Source: Pelagomonas calceolata (lineage: Eukaryota > Sar > Pelagophyceae > Pelagomonadales > Pelagomonadaceae). Taken from it: 64,000 nt of DNA. Position numbers and translations under genes: made by a program. The notes below the pieces were generated by a model. That model was given only the letters and a program-made list of their open reading frames with translations. It ran no database searches and had not been told where the DNA came from. Positions 47,215 through 57,081 of this stretch are shown here, piece after piece. The stretch spans positions 1,860,001 through 1,924,000 of the forward strand of contig CAKKNE010000001.1 of assembly GCA_918797485.1 (NCBI GenBank), given 5' to 3'. Each line of letters opens with the position of its first letter. The first letter of the stretch is position 1.

Positions 47215-47691
47215 ATGGCCGACGCACCAATAGCGCGCCTGCGAGCCAAGGCCCGCGTCATCCTCACGTCGATCCAGGGCCTCGTCGTGCAGGCCCAGAC
47301 GACGCTCGACCGCGGCGAGGTCCTGGCGCAGTTCGCGACCTTGCAGAGCCAGTTCGATGAACTACGGAACGACATCGCGACGAGCCGCGTGCTGCAGTAT
47401 TTCGCATTCGTGCCCGGGGAGGACCCGGGGCCCGCCGCGGGCGAGATCCCCAACTTATTTAGCGTGCGCGAGACGCCGGCCATGGAGGCCCAGGCCGCCG
47501 AGGAAGCGCAGCTCCCGCCCGCGAACCTGTCGGCCTCGCGGATCCACGACCACAACCGGCTCGTCGACGATGTTGTTCAATTATTAGCGGAGAGGCCGAA
47601 ACGCGGCGAAAAACGACGGCGCGCGAACGATGGGGCGAGTAGCGCGCCAGGGGGGGACGAGGTCGCGACGGCGTGGCCAGAGAACTTGTGA
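47215..47691 (+). CDS. Possible Mediator subunit 8
   Basis: 158 residues from ATG 47215. It is helical: an N-terminal helix pair (LRAKARVILTSIQGLVVQAQ, LAQFATLQSQFDELRNDIA), then IPNLFSVRETPAMEAQAAEE, which resembles the MED8 segment with 'lLrtKp.PEvE', and RIHDHNRLVDDVVQLLAE, resembling the following helix. The tail has a basic run (KRGEKRRR). If correct it is part of the Mediator head module in RNA polymerase II transcription. The match is weak and rests on pattern only; a generic coiled-coil protein is the alternative. Confidence 0.5.
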   Translation: MADAPIARLRAKARVILTSIQGLVVQAQTTLDRGEVLAQFATLQSQFDELRNDIATSRVLQYFAFVPGEDPGPAAGEIPNLFSVRETPAMEAQAAEEAQLPPANLSASRIHDHNRLVDDVVQLLAERPKRGEKRRRANDGASSAPGGDEVATAWPENL

Positions 47692-47714
47692 CACATGTAG
47701 TAAACTTAGTAAAC

Positions 47715-48893
47715 TTAAACATTGGCTAACCGAGCCGCCTTCACACACGCCGTCGAGCAGTAGTAGATCCCGCACATCTCGAAGTAGTCCGTCATTTTGC
47801 CCGGGAGGCCCGTGTCGCACTCGGGACACCTCACGGCGGCCGCGCGGACGGCCTCGGCGTGGCGCTCGGCAGCTTCTGCTTTTTTTTGGGCCTTCGCAGC
47901 CAGGGCCTTCTCGGCCGCCTGACGCTTCTTTTTCTCTTTGGCCCGCTGCCGCTCGCGGGCCTTCTTCTCGCGGCGGCGCTCTGCGGCCAGAGCGGCCTGT
48001 ATGGCGGCATCAGCTGCGTCGCGGTCCGCGCCGAGCGCCGCCAGCCGCGCGGCGGCCGCATCGACGGCGTCGGCGGCGGCTGATGCTTCACGTCGCGCCT
48101 CGGCGCGGGCGGCGTCGCGCGCGGCGTCTGCGGCGGCGTCGGATCGCTTCTTCGCGGCGGCCCAAGCTCTAGCTTCTGCAAGCGCGTCGCGCCGCTTGCG
48201 TTCGTCGTCTCGTCTTCGTTGCGCCTCGGCCTCCGTCCGCGCGGCGACGGCTTCCCGGCGAGCGGCCTCGGCGGCGATCCGCCGGGCGCCTTTCTCGGCC
48301 TCGCGCGCCGCGCGCCGCCGGTCCGCCGCGACGGCAGCGGCAGCGGAGCGCCGGGCCGCGGCGACGGCGTCTTCCTCGCCGCGCTGCCGCGCCAAATCCG
48401 CGAAGCCCTCATTTTGCACGGTCCTTGGCGGCGGTGGCGGCCGGTCCACGAGCGACGGGAATGCCTCCTCCGCCGCGTCAGCCTCGGCGTGGACGAACGG
48501 CGCCTCGTCGTCGTCGACGACTCGCATGCCTCCACTTGAGCGATTCCGGCTGTAGTAGTCGAGGAGCGCATTCGTGACGACGGCCGCCTCGCGATCCGCG
48601 CCGGCCGACTCCTGCGCGTGCAGCGCCTCGACGCGTCGCGAGCCGTCGCCCACGTGTTCGTCCAGCGCGCGGCACACGGCCCGCGACAATGGAGCGCGCG
48701 TGCAGGGGTTCTCCAGCCTCCCGGTATCGATCAGGTAGCCGTGCAGGCTGTCCGCATCAAAATAGCTGCCGTCTAAAAAGAACGGGGCCGTGGTCATCGT
48801 GTTGATCGGCTCCAGCGTGATCGGACACTCGTCTTCGATGCGGGCCCACCAGCGCATCTCCGGCGGCGTCTCGGCGGCGTCAAGGGTGCCCAT
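47715..48893 (-). CDS. RING/U-box-like and Ala/Arg coiled-coil protein
   Basis: 392 residues from ATG 48893; the frame starts upstream at TTG. The N-terminal domain DECPITLEPINTMTTAPFFL, SYFDADSLHGYLIDTGR and ENPCTRAPLSRA follows the U-box/modified-RING plan, so E2 binding is possible. A long charged helix of A/R/E residues fills about 170-350. The C-terminus has CPECDTGLPGKMTDYFEMCG and YYCSTACVKA, four or five Cys that likely bind zinc. Possibly an E3 ubiquitin ligase. Its 3' end is 23 bp from the convergent MED8-like gene. Confidence 0.72.
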   Translation of the reverse strand: MGTLDAAETPPEMRWWARIEDECPITLEPINTMTTAPFFLDGSYFDADSLHGYLIDTGRLENPCTRAPLSRAVCRALDEHVGDGSRRVEALHAQESAGADREAAVVTNALLDYYSRNRSSGGMRVVDDDEAPFVHAEADAAEEAFPSLVDRPPPPPRTVQNEGFADLARQRGEEDAVAAARRSAAAAVAADRRRAAREAEKGARRIAAEAARREAVAARTEAEAQRRRDDERKRRDALAEARAWAAAKKRSDAAADAARDAARAEARREASAAADAVDAAAARLAALGADRDAADAAIQAALAAERRREKKARERQRAKEKKKRQAAEKALAAKAQKKAEAAERHAEAVRAAAVRCPECDTGLPGKMTDYFEMCGIYYCSTACVKAARLANV

Positions 48894-49887
48894 AGCTGTC
48901 TGCACAGTCCGCAATGGGCCAAAGCGCTGCTCGCGCGGTGCACGTGTGTAGGCAGCGGTCCTCCGACAAACCAGCGGCCCCCAATTCAGTCTGTGGCGGC
49001 CACTGTCCTGAGCTAAAGTTTGTTGTGCTTGCCTAGCCTAGCCTCTGCTTAACCGACGGGTTTTTGCGCGCGGTCTTGCGGGACCCCCCCAGGCGGATCC
49101 TGCTCCCAGACCCGACGGTGAAGACGTGACGCTGGATTCGGACCTTTAGAGGCCTGGTTCTAGTCGTCCATCCCCCCTGAGCTAGGCTAGCGTTCCCAAA
49201 ACCGAGTAACTAGTATATATACTTTCTTGCGGGACCCCTCCCCGCCCCAGGGGACTCGTCGCAGAGGTCGTGCAGCGATGTGCGGGAAAAAAAAGGGGAA
49301 CCGCCGCCGCACAACCTTGGTCTGCTGAACGCGGACGCGAAGGCGCTTTGCTTGAGACCCGACCCAGAGCTAGTCAAGGTATTCCGGATCCCGCCGCGCC
49401 GCCGCTCCGTGGAGTCGTGCCCGAGTGCCGCCGCCGACGAGTTGCCCGCGGCCCGCCGCCGGCCCGCCGCCGCACCCGCGGGTTAGTCACGAAAAACACT
49501 CCCGCGGTTGCAACATTGCGCCGACGAAGGACCCGGGGTGTAGTCATCGGAAGCAGCTTGAATTGCTGGGGTGAGTCAACATCGCCAATGAAGGCCCGTC
49601 GACCCGTTGAATTGCGAGGAAGCCGAGGATGAATCGCCTACTTGCCCAACATGTCACGCCGCTGCTTGCTAGGCTTGGATTCCTAGTGTGTTCAGACCGC
49701 TAGCTGCACAAAAAGACCCAGCGCCGTAGGAGCGCCGTACAGCTGTGCAGAGGTCAACGCCGACCGCTCATCATTTCTACTCAGTGGTACGCTGCGCTTG
49801 AGTAGCGTAAAAGCACCGCTCGAGCCACGCAGCAGCTTTGCTCTCACAGTGCAGGCTGCTGCAGCGCTGCAAAACACAGCCTCAGAG
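48894..49887. other. Long upstream spacer of the TRM13-like gene
   Basis: About 1 kb with no convincing gene. It has two CTTGCGGGACCCC stretches (near 49073 and 49227) resembling the CTTGCGGGAT head of the SINE-like repeat, a TATATATA run near 49214, CTAG element copy 9 (49683-49703), and a short direct repeat reaching into the next start codon. A 68-codon plus-strand frame at 49280 shows no domain. Confidence 0.5.
49683..49703 (+). promoter_or_regulatory. CTAG palindromic promoter element, copy 9
   Basis: CTAGTG, core TGTTCAGAC, CGCTAG. It lies 185 bp before the ATG at 49888. Confidence 0.65.
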
Positions 49888-49921
49888 ATGGATAGCGCTG
49901 CAAAAACAGCCTCAGAGATGA
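49865..49921. repeat. Short tandem duplication over a start codon
   Basis: AGCGCTGCAAAACACAGCCT then CAGAGATGGAT, repeated at once with CAGAGATGAAT. The unit is about 30 bp, so an in-frame ATG occurs at 49888 and again at 49918. Confidence 0.8.
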
Positions 49922-51873
49922 ATAATGACAGTGAAGGAACGGACAGAGCAGCCATCCTAGCCGCTCGCAAGGAGCGCAAGGCCGCTGCAAAAGCGGCAAA
50001 AAAGGACAAGAGTGCGAGGCCGCGGCGCGGCCCGTCGCGCAAGGGCTGCGGCGTGCCGCCGGCCGTCGTCGACGCCATCGATGCGCTGGAACTCGCCCCG
50101 GTCTCCATCGAGGTGGCCCCGCATGCTGCCGCAGCACGAGCATTCACCGCTGCGACCGCGAAGCACCGACGCACGTTCCAGACGACGAATAGGGCGACGC
50201 ATCAGCTGCAGATCGAGTCCCTGGCGTCGCTCGTGGAACGGCGCGGCCTGCTCGAGGGTCACCGCGTGGTCGAACTCGGCGCGGGCAAGGGCCTGCTGGG
50301 CGGCGTCCTGGCGGCGCTCTCCGACACGAAGGCCGTCGCCCTGGACCGGCGGCGAGCGCCGACGACGACCTACAACGACGCGCACATCGTGGCCGACGTC
50401 GAGAAGTGCGACATCGAAGCCGTCGTCGGCGCGACGGGCGGCGAGAAGATCCTGCTCGTGGCCAAGCACTTGTGTGGCAGCGCGTCGGACGCGGCAGTCC
50501 GCGCGGCTGTCAAGCTCGGGCCCCGGAGGGCGTCCCTCGTGCTGGCGCCGTGCTGTCACCCGCAGATCGCCTGGGAGACCTACGCCGGGCGGGCGTGGCT
50601 GGAAGGCCACGGCATTGGCGTGGAGGCCTTCGGGGTCCTGCGCGACGTCGTCCGCGCGACGCGCGCGCCGCGGCCCGAGGACCGGCTTTTTCTCCGGTCC
50701 GGCGATCGCGGCACGCTCGACGCGCGAGAAAGCCGCCGCGTCGGCGTCGTGGCTAGAAGAGCGATCGAAGAAGGTCGGCGCCGCGCGCTCGTGGACGCGG
50801 GATTTGCGGTTCAGGTGGTGAGGTACGCGCCGTTCGAAGTGACGCCTGACCGGTTTGTACTCATAGCGGTCGAGGCGCCGACGCCACCGCGGCCGCCCCC
50901 GGCCTTCGTCGTCGACGACGCCCCTCTCACGGGCTGCGCGCTCCACACGGACAAGATTCTAGGTGCGGACTGTGCGCAACGTGTTGCGGAATACGTCTTG
51001 GAGCGCCACGCCTCGGTCGCGACGACGGCATGGGTGGCGCATCTCCCGGAGCCTCTGGATGCCACTGTGCCGGGCGCGTTCGCTGCGGAGCGGTCCTTCC
51101 CCGTCGTACTCGTCGGTGGTGATTCCAGACGCCTCGTCGCCGCGCTCTCGGCGGACGAGGTCTTATGCCACCGCGCCGATATGATAATACCCTTCGACCG
51201 GCGCGCGTCATCAGCGGCGGAGGTCGTGGCCGCGCTCTCTACAGAATCGTCGACGCGCGTCTTTTGTTTGCCGCGGCAGGACGAGAGCGGGGTCATCGCC
51301 GCCGCTACTGACAGAGGCATAGCTCTGTCGCCGACGCAATTCGCGACGACGGCGTCAATTCTGAGGCTCGATGACGACCAGTGGCTCTTTTCGACGCTCA
51401 GCCGAGCCGAGTGGGACCCCATCGCCTGGCGCGTCGAGCGCATGGGCACCAAGACGCCGGCGTTCCACCCGTGGGCCCGCGAGGCGGTCGCGCGACTGGT
51501 TGGCGATCCACAATGCGCCATCGCCGTGGGTGATAATGGAGGGGCTGTCTCCGAGGCCCTCGCCGCGGCCGGCGTGCTCGTCGCCGTCGCGGGCGGGCCT
51601 TCACCGGACCTCGTCGTCGCGGCGGGCCCGCGCGAGGAGGCTCTTGAGGCGCTCGAATCATTTTGCGAAGCGCGCCAGGCCGACGGGATCCGCTGCCTGG
51701 CCCGCTTACGCTTTGGAGGTCGTATGCCAAGTATGGCCGCGGTCGCCCGGTCCTTGCAGGAGGTCTACGACGACGTTGAAATCGTCCACCTGCTCACGGA
51801 CGCGAAAGCCGAGCGGACGGTGGTGATGACGTGGCGGGACACTTGGAGAAACGAAAGCTACGAGCTAGGATAG
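49888..51873 (+). CDS. TRM13-type tRNA 2'-O-methyltransferase with extra C-terminal domain
   Basis: 661 residues from ATG 49888; the longer frame begins at TTG. A basic Ala/Lys N-terminus precedes the TRM13 domain: VVELGAGKGLLGGVLAAL (SAM motif I), VAKHLCGSASDAAV and VLAPCCHPQIAWETY are family signatures. TRM13 methylates the 2'-O of position 4 in certain tRNAs. The usual N-terminal CHHC zinc finger is not seen. After about residue 330 there is another 300 residues with no recognised family (VVLVGGDSRRLVAALSADEV, FSTLSRAEWDPIAWRVERMG). The first lines hold a tandem repeat, so MDSAAKTASEM is followed at once by a second start-like MNND. Confidence 0.82.
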   Translation: MDSAAKTASEMNNDSEGTDRAAILAARKERKAAAKAAKKDKSARPRRGPSRKGCGVPPAVVDAIDALELAPVSIEVAPHAAAARAFTAATAKHRRTFQTTNRATHQLQIESLASLVERRGLLEGHRVVELGAGKGLLGGVLAALSDTKAVALDRRRAPTTTYNDAHIVADVEKCDIEAVVGATGGEKILLVAKHLCGSASDAAVRAAVKLGPRRASLVLAPCCHPQIAWETYAGRAWLEGHGIGVEAFGVLRDVVRATRAPRPEDRLFLRSGDRGTLDARESRRVGVVARRAIEEGRRRALVDAGFAVQVVRYAPFEVTPDRFVLIAVEAPTPPRPPPAFVVDDAPLTGCALHTDKILGADCAQRVAEYVLERHASVATTAWVAHLPEPLDATVPGAFAAERSFPVVLVGGDSRRLVAALSADEVLCHRADMIIPFDRRASSAAEVVAALSTESSTRVFCLPRQDESGVIAAATDRGIALSPTQFATTASILRLDDDQWLFSTLSRAEWDPIAWRVERMGTKTPAFHPWAREAVARLVGDPQCAIAVGDNGGAVSEALAAAGVLVAVAGGPSPDLVVAAGPREEALEALESFCEARQADGIRCLARLRFGGRMPSMAAVARSLQEVYDDVEIVHLLTDAKAERTVVMTWRDTWRNESYELG

Positions 51874-51958
51874 CGAGACGACGTCGACCCGGGCGGCGCG
51901 GTGAGAGTGTTGTATGTGTAAAAACTTATCGATAAAAACACGAAGCGAGCGACCGAGT

Positions 51959-54709
51959 CTAGAAAAACGAGCGAGTCTTGGCGCGTGCACGCCGCGCGCG
52001 AAGCTTCCGCTTCTGCACGAAGGGGTCGCCGAAGGGCAGGAACTTGTACCTCTCAGGCCAGTACTTGCGCTCGACCTCCTCGCGGAGCGAGGGCTTCGCG
52101 TGCTCGTCGTCGGAGTACTCCGACGAGTCCGAGTCCTTCTGGGGCTTCTTGATGTCGTCGCCCAGATCGTACGCGCGGCGCTTCGCCGGGTCCGAGAGCG
52201 TGTCGAAGGCCTCGCGGACCCTTTGAAAAGCGAGCGTGCTGCCCGTCTTTTTGTCTGGGTGGTATTTCAAAGAACGAAGCCGATACGCCCGTTTCAATTG
52301 CGCCTCGGTCGCGTCCGCGCTGACACCGAGGACCGTGTACAAATCAACGTGCTTGGTCTCGTCAAGAATGTCATCGACGGTCGCCGCAGGTGCAGACGAC
52401 GGCGGCGGCGGCGGCATTGTCGGCTCGCCGTTCGCCCGGCGGCGCTCCCTCGCTTCGGCCCGCGCGAGCCAGTCGACGAGGTCCGGCCAGTTTCGGTCGA
52501 AACGCACGACGGCCACGAACGCATCGACGGCAGGTCTATCCAGCTCCAGTAGGACGCAGGCGCGACGAAACAACGCGCGGGCGTAGCCGGGATACAGCTC
52601 CAAGGCTCGATCGCAGTCCTCCAACGCGGGCACGAGGTCGCGCTTCCTCCGGCGGCAGGCCGCGCGGTTGGAGTAACATACCGCCACAAAAGCCGAGTCC
52701 TCGGATGGAGCCGTCGCGATCGCGTCGCCGTAAAATTCGATCGACGAATCGAGATCTCCCCGCAGATAGGCGTCGTCGGCTTTGTTCTTGAGCGACGCGG
52801 CGCGCGTGCAGGCTCGCAGAACCGACGCCGCCCGCGCGGCGCCCCAGGCGCCCGCCGGCGCCTTTGTTGACGCGGCGCAGAGCGTGGCACTTTTCAGCGT
52901 CACGAGCGCGCTCGTGCGCTGCCGCGGTAGCTCGAGTAAGCCCAAAGTCGTCAGGGCCGCGGCGTTGGTGGACTCTGCTTCGACCGCCCTCAGGGCCTCC
53001 GCGAGCGCCGCCTCGCGTCGGCGACACGCGTCGTAGGCCGCCGCCAGGGCGCACCTCAGTAGCACGGCGTCGCCCTCCTCTAGGGAGGCGAGGCCTCTCG
53101 CGCGCTGCAGCTCGTCGGCGACGACCTGTGCGTTTATGTGTTATCATTATCCGTCGCAAACCATCAATACGCCATCGACGCGACTCGCGGCACCACGGAC
53201 ACGGGATATGACCTGCTTGAGCGCCAGGGCGCCCCGCGCCGCCGCCTCGATCGACGAAGAAAACGCCGCTTCTGCCGCGTCGGCCGCTCTTACACCACAT
53301 ACGCCGCCGCGCACGAGCTCCAGCGGCGACCGGCCCGCCCAGGCGTCGCACGACGACGAAGCTTCGTAGCTGGTCGCCGCACCGTAGTCCTCTAGGAGAT
53401 TATCACGTGCGCCGCGAATCAACTCCTCGTCGACGGCCGCTGCGCCGCGCACGAGCCGCGATGCATACGCCGCGTCCCGCGCTGCCGCCCGGTAGGCGGC
53501 GTCGATCACGGCGCCTTTGGACGGCATCACGTCTCTCGGGTCCAAACCCAGCAACTTGTGGTCGGCGCCGCCGTCGCCGCCGTGAACCTGCCAAAACGCC
53601 ACGGATACGGTGCGGTCATCAACCGCCACGGTATAGCGGCCGGCGCTCCGCGGCTTACCACAAACTCCGGTGCGGCCCGCGAGCTCGAATCCAGTCAGTA
53701 GTTCACAGGAGTCGCCGACGGCCAGATCCCTTGCTCGTTGCGCGGGCACGATCGGCGGCGGCTCCGCCCTCGACGGTTCCTCGGCGTCGTCGTCCTCTTC
53801 GCCGACGATTTCAGCGGCGCCCTCGCCCTCGATGCGGGCCTCGAACGGCCGATCGAAGACAGTGTCGGCTTCGACTTCGTCGGGCATCGACGGCGCCGCG
53901 GCGTGCGGGGCCGCCTCCGACGCATCTGCGGCCCGTAGCCACTTGCCGTCCGCGCGCCGGAGCCACTCGCCCTCCTTCTCGACGATTCTCGCGTAGCGAT
54001 TCGGGGCGAGCGACCCGCACCGGCGGCCGTCCGGCGCCGCGAAGAGCTCCGCGCCCTCGGGTCCCGCGCGGTAGAGCCAGCCCGCTTCCTCTTCGTCCGC
54101 GGCAGCTATCGCTTCGAGTGACGCGGCGGCCAGCCTGGGCAGGTCCTGGCCCGTGCGCGCGCGCTCGACTTTATGCTCGCGCCAGGCGTGGGAACGTAAC
54201 AAGTCACGCGTAATCGCGGCGTCGAGGAGAGCTATCAATTGCCACGGCAACTCGTCCTCGAGCTCCTCCTCGGACTTGCCAGCGACGAGGCTCGTGGCGT
54301 CCGGGATGTGCCCGTCGCCGACAGCACCACTCGTAGCATGAGACCAGCGCACCCCGGCGCCTGGAATCAACGTGTCGCCCTCGTGCGTGAACCGGTCCAC
54401 ACGCTGCGCATCGATGAAGCGCCACTCGTACGTATCGTCCTCATAATCACTGGAGTCATCGTCGTCGCCCCCCGTCGCGCAGAGCGCCAACGTCCAGCCG
54501 CCCTCCTGGTGCGCGTAGGCCATCGCGACGTGGTGCCGCGGGAGAACGAATCTATTTGTCCGGACGTAAATGCCGTTCAAATCATCGATCGACGAGCCGG
54601 CGACGAAGAAGCCCACGGCCGGGTCGTCGACGTAGACGCTGCCTCTGGCTCGTCTGCCTCGACTTGGTGCGCTGTACTCCTGCAGGGCGCCGGGGCCAAC
54701 CAGGGCCAT
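51959..54709 (-). CDS. TPR and J-domain co-chaperone with long N-terminal extension (two exons)
   Basis: Exon 1 54709-53213 (499 codons), intron 53212-53126, exon 2 53125-51959; phase 0, 887 residues. The first half has beta-rich segments (GIYVRTNRFVLPRHHVAMAY; SH3-like 'GSLAPNRYARIVEKEGEWLR' and 'GDSCELLTGFELAGRTGVCG') of unknown family. The second half has TPR-type helices (ALKNKADDAYLRGDLDSSIEFY-like, with YSNRAACRRRKRD and ALELYPGYARALFRRA), then a J domain (DLYTVLGVSADATEAQLKRA, KYHPDKKTG) with the HPD that activates Hsp70. It resembles DNAJC7/DNAJC3 in layout. The two ORFs look separate only if the intron is overlooked. Confidence 0.82.
53126..53212 (-). mobile_element. Introner-like intron of the J-domain gene
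   Basis: In gene sense: octamer GTCATATC (53212-53205), the element from CCGTGTCCGTGG to AAACGCACAG (53204-53126), then GTCGTCGC. Five of eight target positions agree, as expected of an older insertion. It contains GTCGCGTCGATGGCGTATTG, the reverse orientation of the core seen in the 35.4-kb element. Confidence 0.7.
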
Positions 54710-54855
54710 TGCTGCTCTGCAGCACTTCGAAGAGGTGCCGAGAGCTGCCCACAGCCGAGAGCTGCTCACAGTAGGTGCCGAGAGCTCCTCACGGCCAATC
54801 TTTTCAATGAATGCTTGCCCTGAGCGCGAGTTTAAGCTGCCAAAAGCCGGGCCTG

Positions 54856-54876
54856 CTAGTGTCTTACAGCCGCTAG
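54856..54876 (+). promoter_or_regulatory. CTAG palindromic promoter element, copy 10
   Basis: Identical over all 21 bp to copy 1 (CTAGTG, TCTTACAGC, CGCTAG). It lies 147 bp from the J-domain gene start at 54709 and 397 bp from the U-box start at 55273. Confidence 0.75.
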
Positions 54877-55030
54877 CCTGCGAGGCCCGGGTTAAGTTTT
54901 TTTAGGCGTCGTTATCACGCCACTTGCGCGCGGAGCGACACCCCTCGTGTGTCTCTAAATCAACGACAAAACACGCGGCCCGGCCCGCGCGACATCAAAA
55001 CTAGTTACTGGCATTTTTGGCTGGCATAGA

Positions 55031-55261
55031 TTAATGAACGCCGCGGCGAGGGACGAGGAAGTCGACGAAGCCGTAGCGGCCGTCGCCGGCCACGCGCACG
55101 TCGCGGCGGGCCGGCCCGACGTACGCGAAGATCACGCGGAGGGCGACGCGACCGCGCGCGAGGCGCTCCTCTTCGCGGGCGCGCGATAATCGAACTAGGC
55201 GAACCGCTCTTTTGGGCGAAGCTCGCGCGTTTCTTTTGGGAACTGCTATGTCTGATAGCAT
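55031..55261 (-). CDS. Doubtful 76-residue ORF in the divergent promoter region
   Basis: ATG at 55261. The C-terminal part VALRVIFAYVGPARRDVRVA, then GYGF-like GRYGFVDFLVPRRG, reads like real protein, but there is no family and the frame overlaps the upstream region of the U-box gene. A 51-codon plus-strand ATG frame (55034-55189) occupies the same DNA. At most one of them is real. Nothing else is seen in 54877-55030. Confidence 0.2.
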   Translation of the reverse strand: MLSDIAVPKRNARASPKRAVRLVRLSRAREEERLARGRVALRVIFAYVGPARRDVRVAGDGRYGFVDFLVPRRGVH

Positions 55262-55272
55262 CCGGCGTCTCC

Positions 55273-57054
55273 ATGGCTTACGCCGCGATGCGGCCCGGAT
55301 TCCTACCGTTCGTGCTCGGCAGTGCTTGCGGCGGCGCGGGCGTCGTGATCTGGGGCTGGGCTAGAATACGCAACGCCCGCCGCAAAGCACAGAGAGACGT
55401 CCGGGAGGCGGAGGACACCGTCGCAAAACACAAGGCCGCGGCAGATGATGCTAGGAAGGCCCGCGAGTCAGCAGACGCGCGGGCGGCCGCGGCCGTCAAG
55501 GACGTGGCGTCTGCCGAGGCGCGGCTCCGCGCGGCCGAGCTCGCGCGAGACGACGCCGTCGCGCGGGCCGCGGCCGAGGTCGCGCGGGCCGACGACGGCA
55601 CCGACGGCGCCGAGCGCTGGGCGGCAAGGTTGGCCGAGGCTGATATACGCCGAGCCGCCGAGCGCGAGAAGCTGTGCGAAGACGTCGCGGCGGCACACGC
55701 GGAGCGCGACGCCGCCCGTGCGGCTCTGGTCGGCCGCGCCGAGCTCGAGCCGCGCCTCCGTCTAGCACTGGAACGGCGCAAGCTCGGCACCGTTGCGGAC
55801 AAATTTGTGGTTGAGGGCATCCTCGACGCGACCGCGGCGCGGCGGCTCACGGACGACGACTTCCAACGGTTCGGCTACTTGTCGTTCTCGTTATCAAGCG
55901 GGCCCGTCGCCGACATCCGCGCGGCCGTGAACGAGGCGTTCGGCGCCGATTTGATCCTGGATGCCGGCGATCCGCCCAAGGATCTATTATGCCCGCTCAC
56001 TTTAGATTTGTTCGAAGATCCAGTGGTCGCGACCGACGGCCACACCTACGAACGCGCGGCCATCGAGAAGTGGTTCGCGAGCAAGACGACGTCGCCGCTG
56101 ACGAACGCGCGCATCACGACGGAACTCGTGCCGGCCCATTGCGTGCGATCTTTGGCTGATAGATATCGCGTGACGGTCGCGGATCCGCCCGCTCCGGCGC
56201 CGGCGCCGGCCGCGCCGGACTTCACGACGCCGCTCCTGGCGAACAGCCGCGCGCCATCGCGCGCCGTCGAAGCGGCCCGGGGTCGCCTCGAAGCGGCCGA
56301 GCGTGTCGCCGAAGCGACCGGGCGCGGCCTCGAAGAGGCCCGGCGTCGCCTCGAAGCGGCCCGGCGTCGCGTCGAAGCGGCCGGTGGCGTCGAGGCGGCC
56401 GGGGGTGGCGCCGCCGCGCCCGCGCCGGCCGTGGCGGCGACACCCGCGATCGTCGATCAAGAAGAGGAAGCCTCAAGCTCAGGGTCGTCAGTGGGCATGT
56501 ACACCATTGAGGAGTCTCAGGAATGGAGCCGCGCCGAAGAAGAGCACTTACGCGGCGGCGGCGGCGCGCCGCCGCCGTTGAGCGAGCTCGGCCTGCCCTC
56601 GGACTCGTACGAATCAGACGACTCGGGCGGCTCGTCGTCGTCGGCGCCGTCCTTGGTGCCGATCCCGTCGGCGGCTGATCGAAGCGCGGCGGCGGGAATT
56701 TCGGACACGGACGCGGACTCGTCCGCGAGCACGGACTCGAGCGACTCCGGCTCGTCGTCGTCATCAGCGCCGGCCGCGGCACCGCTGGCCTCGCCGCGCT
56801 CGCGGCGGGCGGCCCAAGCCGCGCGGGCGGCCGAGCTGCGCGCGCTGGCCGCGGCGACGAACTCCGAGGTCGACGTACCGGTGCGCGACGCCGCCGCGCC
56901 GGCGACGCCCGCGCCGCGGCCGCCGGCCCAGCTCGTCATGGGCGGACCGCTACCTAGACAACCGGCGCGGGTCGCGAGCGACCCCGAGCTCGTCGTCGGG
57001 ACGGACCCGGAGATGGAGCACCCGCCGGCCGTGACGCCTGACGCTACGAACTAA
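55273..57054 (+). CDS. U-box E3 ubiquitin ligase, membrane-anchored
   Basis: 593 residues from ATG 55273. An N-terminal hydrophobic segment (FLPFVLGSACGGAGVVIWGW) is a likely membrane anchor. An Ala/Arg/Asp coiled coil follows (about 35-165), then a SAM-like helical part (RKLGTVADKFVVEGILDATA, DDDFQRFGYLSF), then the U-box at about 235-300: LLCPLTLDLFEDPVVATDGH, TYERAAIEKWF, SPLTN. It probably passes ubiquitin from an E2 to targets. The C-terminal half is low complexity, with Glu-Ala-Arg repeats (RLEAAERVAEATGRGLEEAR) and Ser/Asp runs. Confidence 0.88.
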   Translation: MAYAAMRPGFLPFVLGSACGGAGVVIWGWARIRNARRKAQRDVREAEDTVAKHKAAADDARKARESADARAAAAVKDVASAEARLRAAELARDDAVARAAAEVARADDGTDGAERWAARLAEADIRRAAEREKLCEDVAAAHAERDAARAALVGRAELEPRLRLALERRKLGTVADKFVVEGILDATAARRLTDDDFQRFGYLSFSLSSGPVADIRAAVNEAFGADLILDAGDPPKDLLCPLTLDLFEDPVVATDGHTYERAAIEKWFASKTTSPLTNARITTELVPAHCVRSLADRYRVTVADPPAPAPAPAAPDFTTPLLANSRAPSRAVEAARGRLEAAERVAEATGRGLEEARRRLEAARRRVEAAGGVEAAGGGAAAPAPAVAATPAIVDQEEEASSSGSSVGMYTIEESQEWSRAEEEHLRGGGGAPPPLSELGLPSDSYESDDSGGSSSSAPSLVPIPSAADRSAAAGISDTDADSSASTDSSDSGSSSSSAPAAAPLASPRSRRAAQAARAAELRALAAATNSEVDVPVRDAAAPATPAPRPPAQLVMGGPLPRQPARVASDPELVVGTDPEMEHPPAVTPDATN

Positions 57055-57081
57055 GTACTTTACACACGAGTCGACGAACGA

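Noticed and set aside
47938-48555. 205-codon plus-strand Ala/Ser frame
   Set aside because: Antisense of the coiled-coil region of the RING-like gene.
49280-49486. 68-codon plus-strand ORF
   Set aside because: Low-complexity Pro/Ala/Arg, no domain, and more than 400 bp from the CTAG element.
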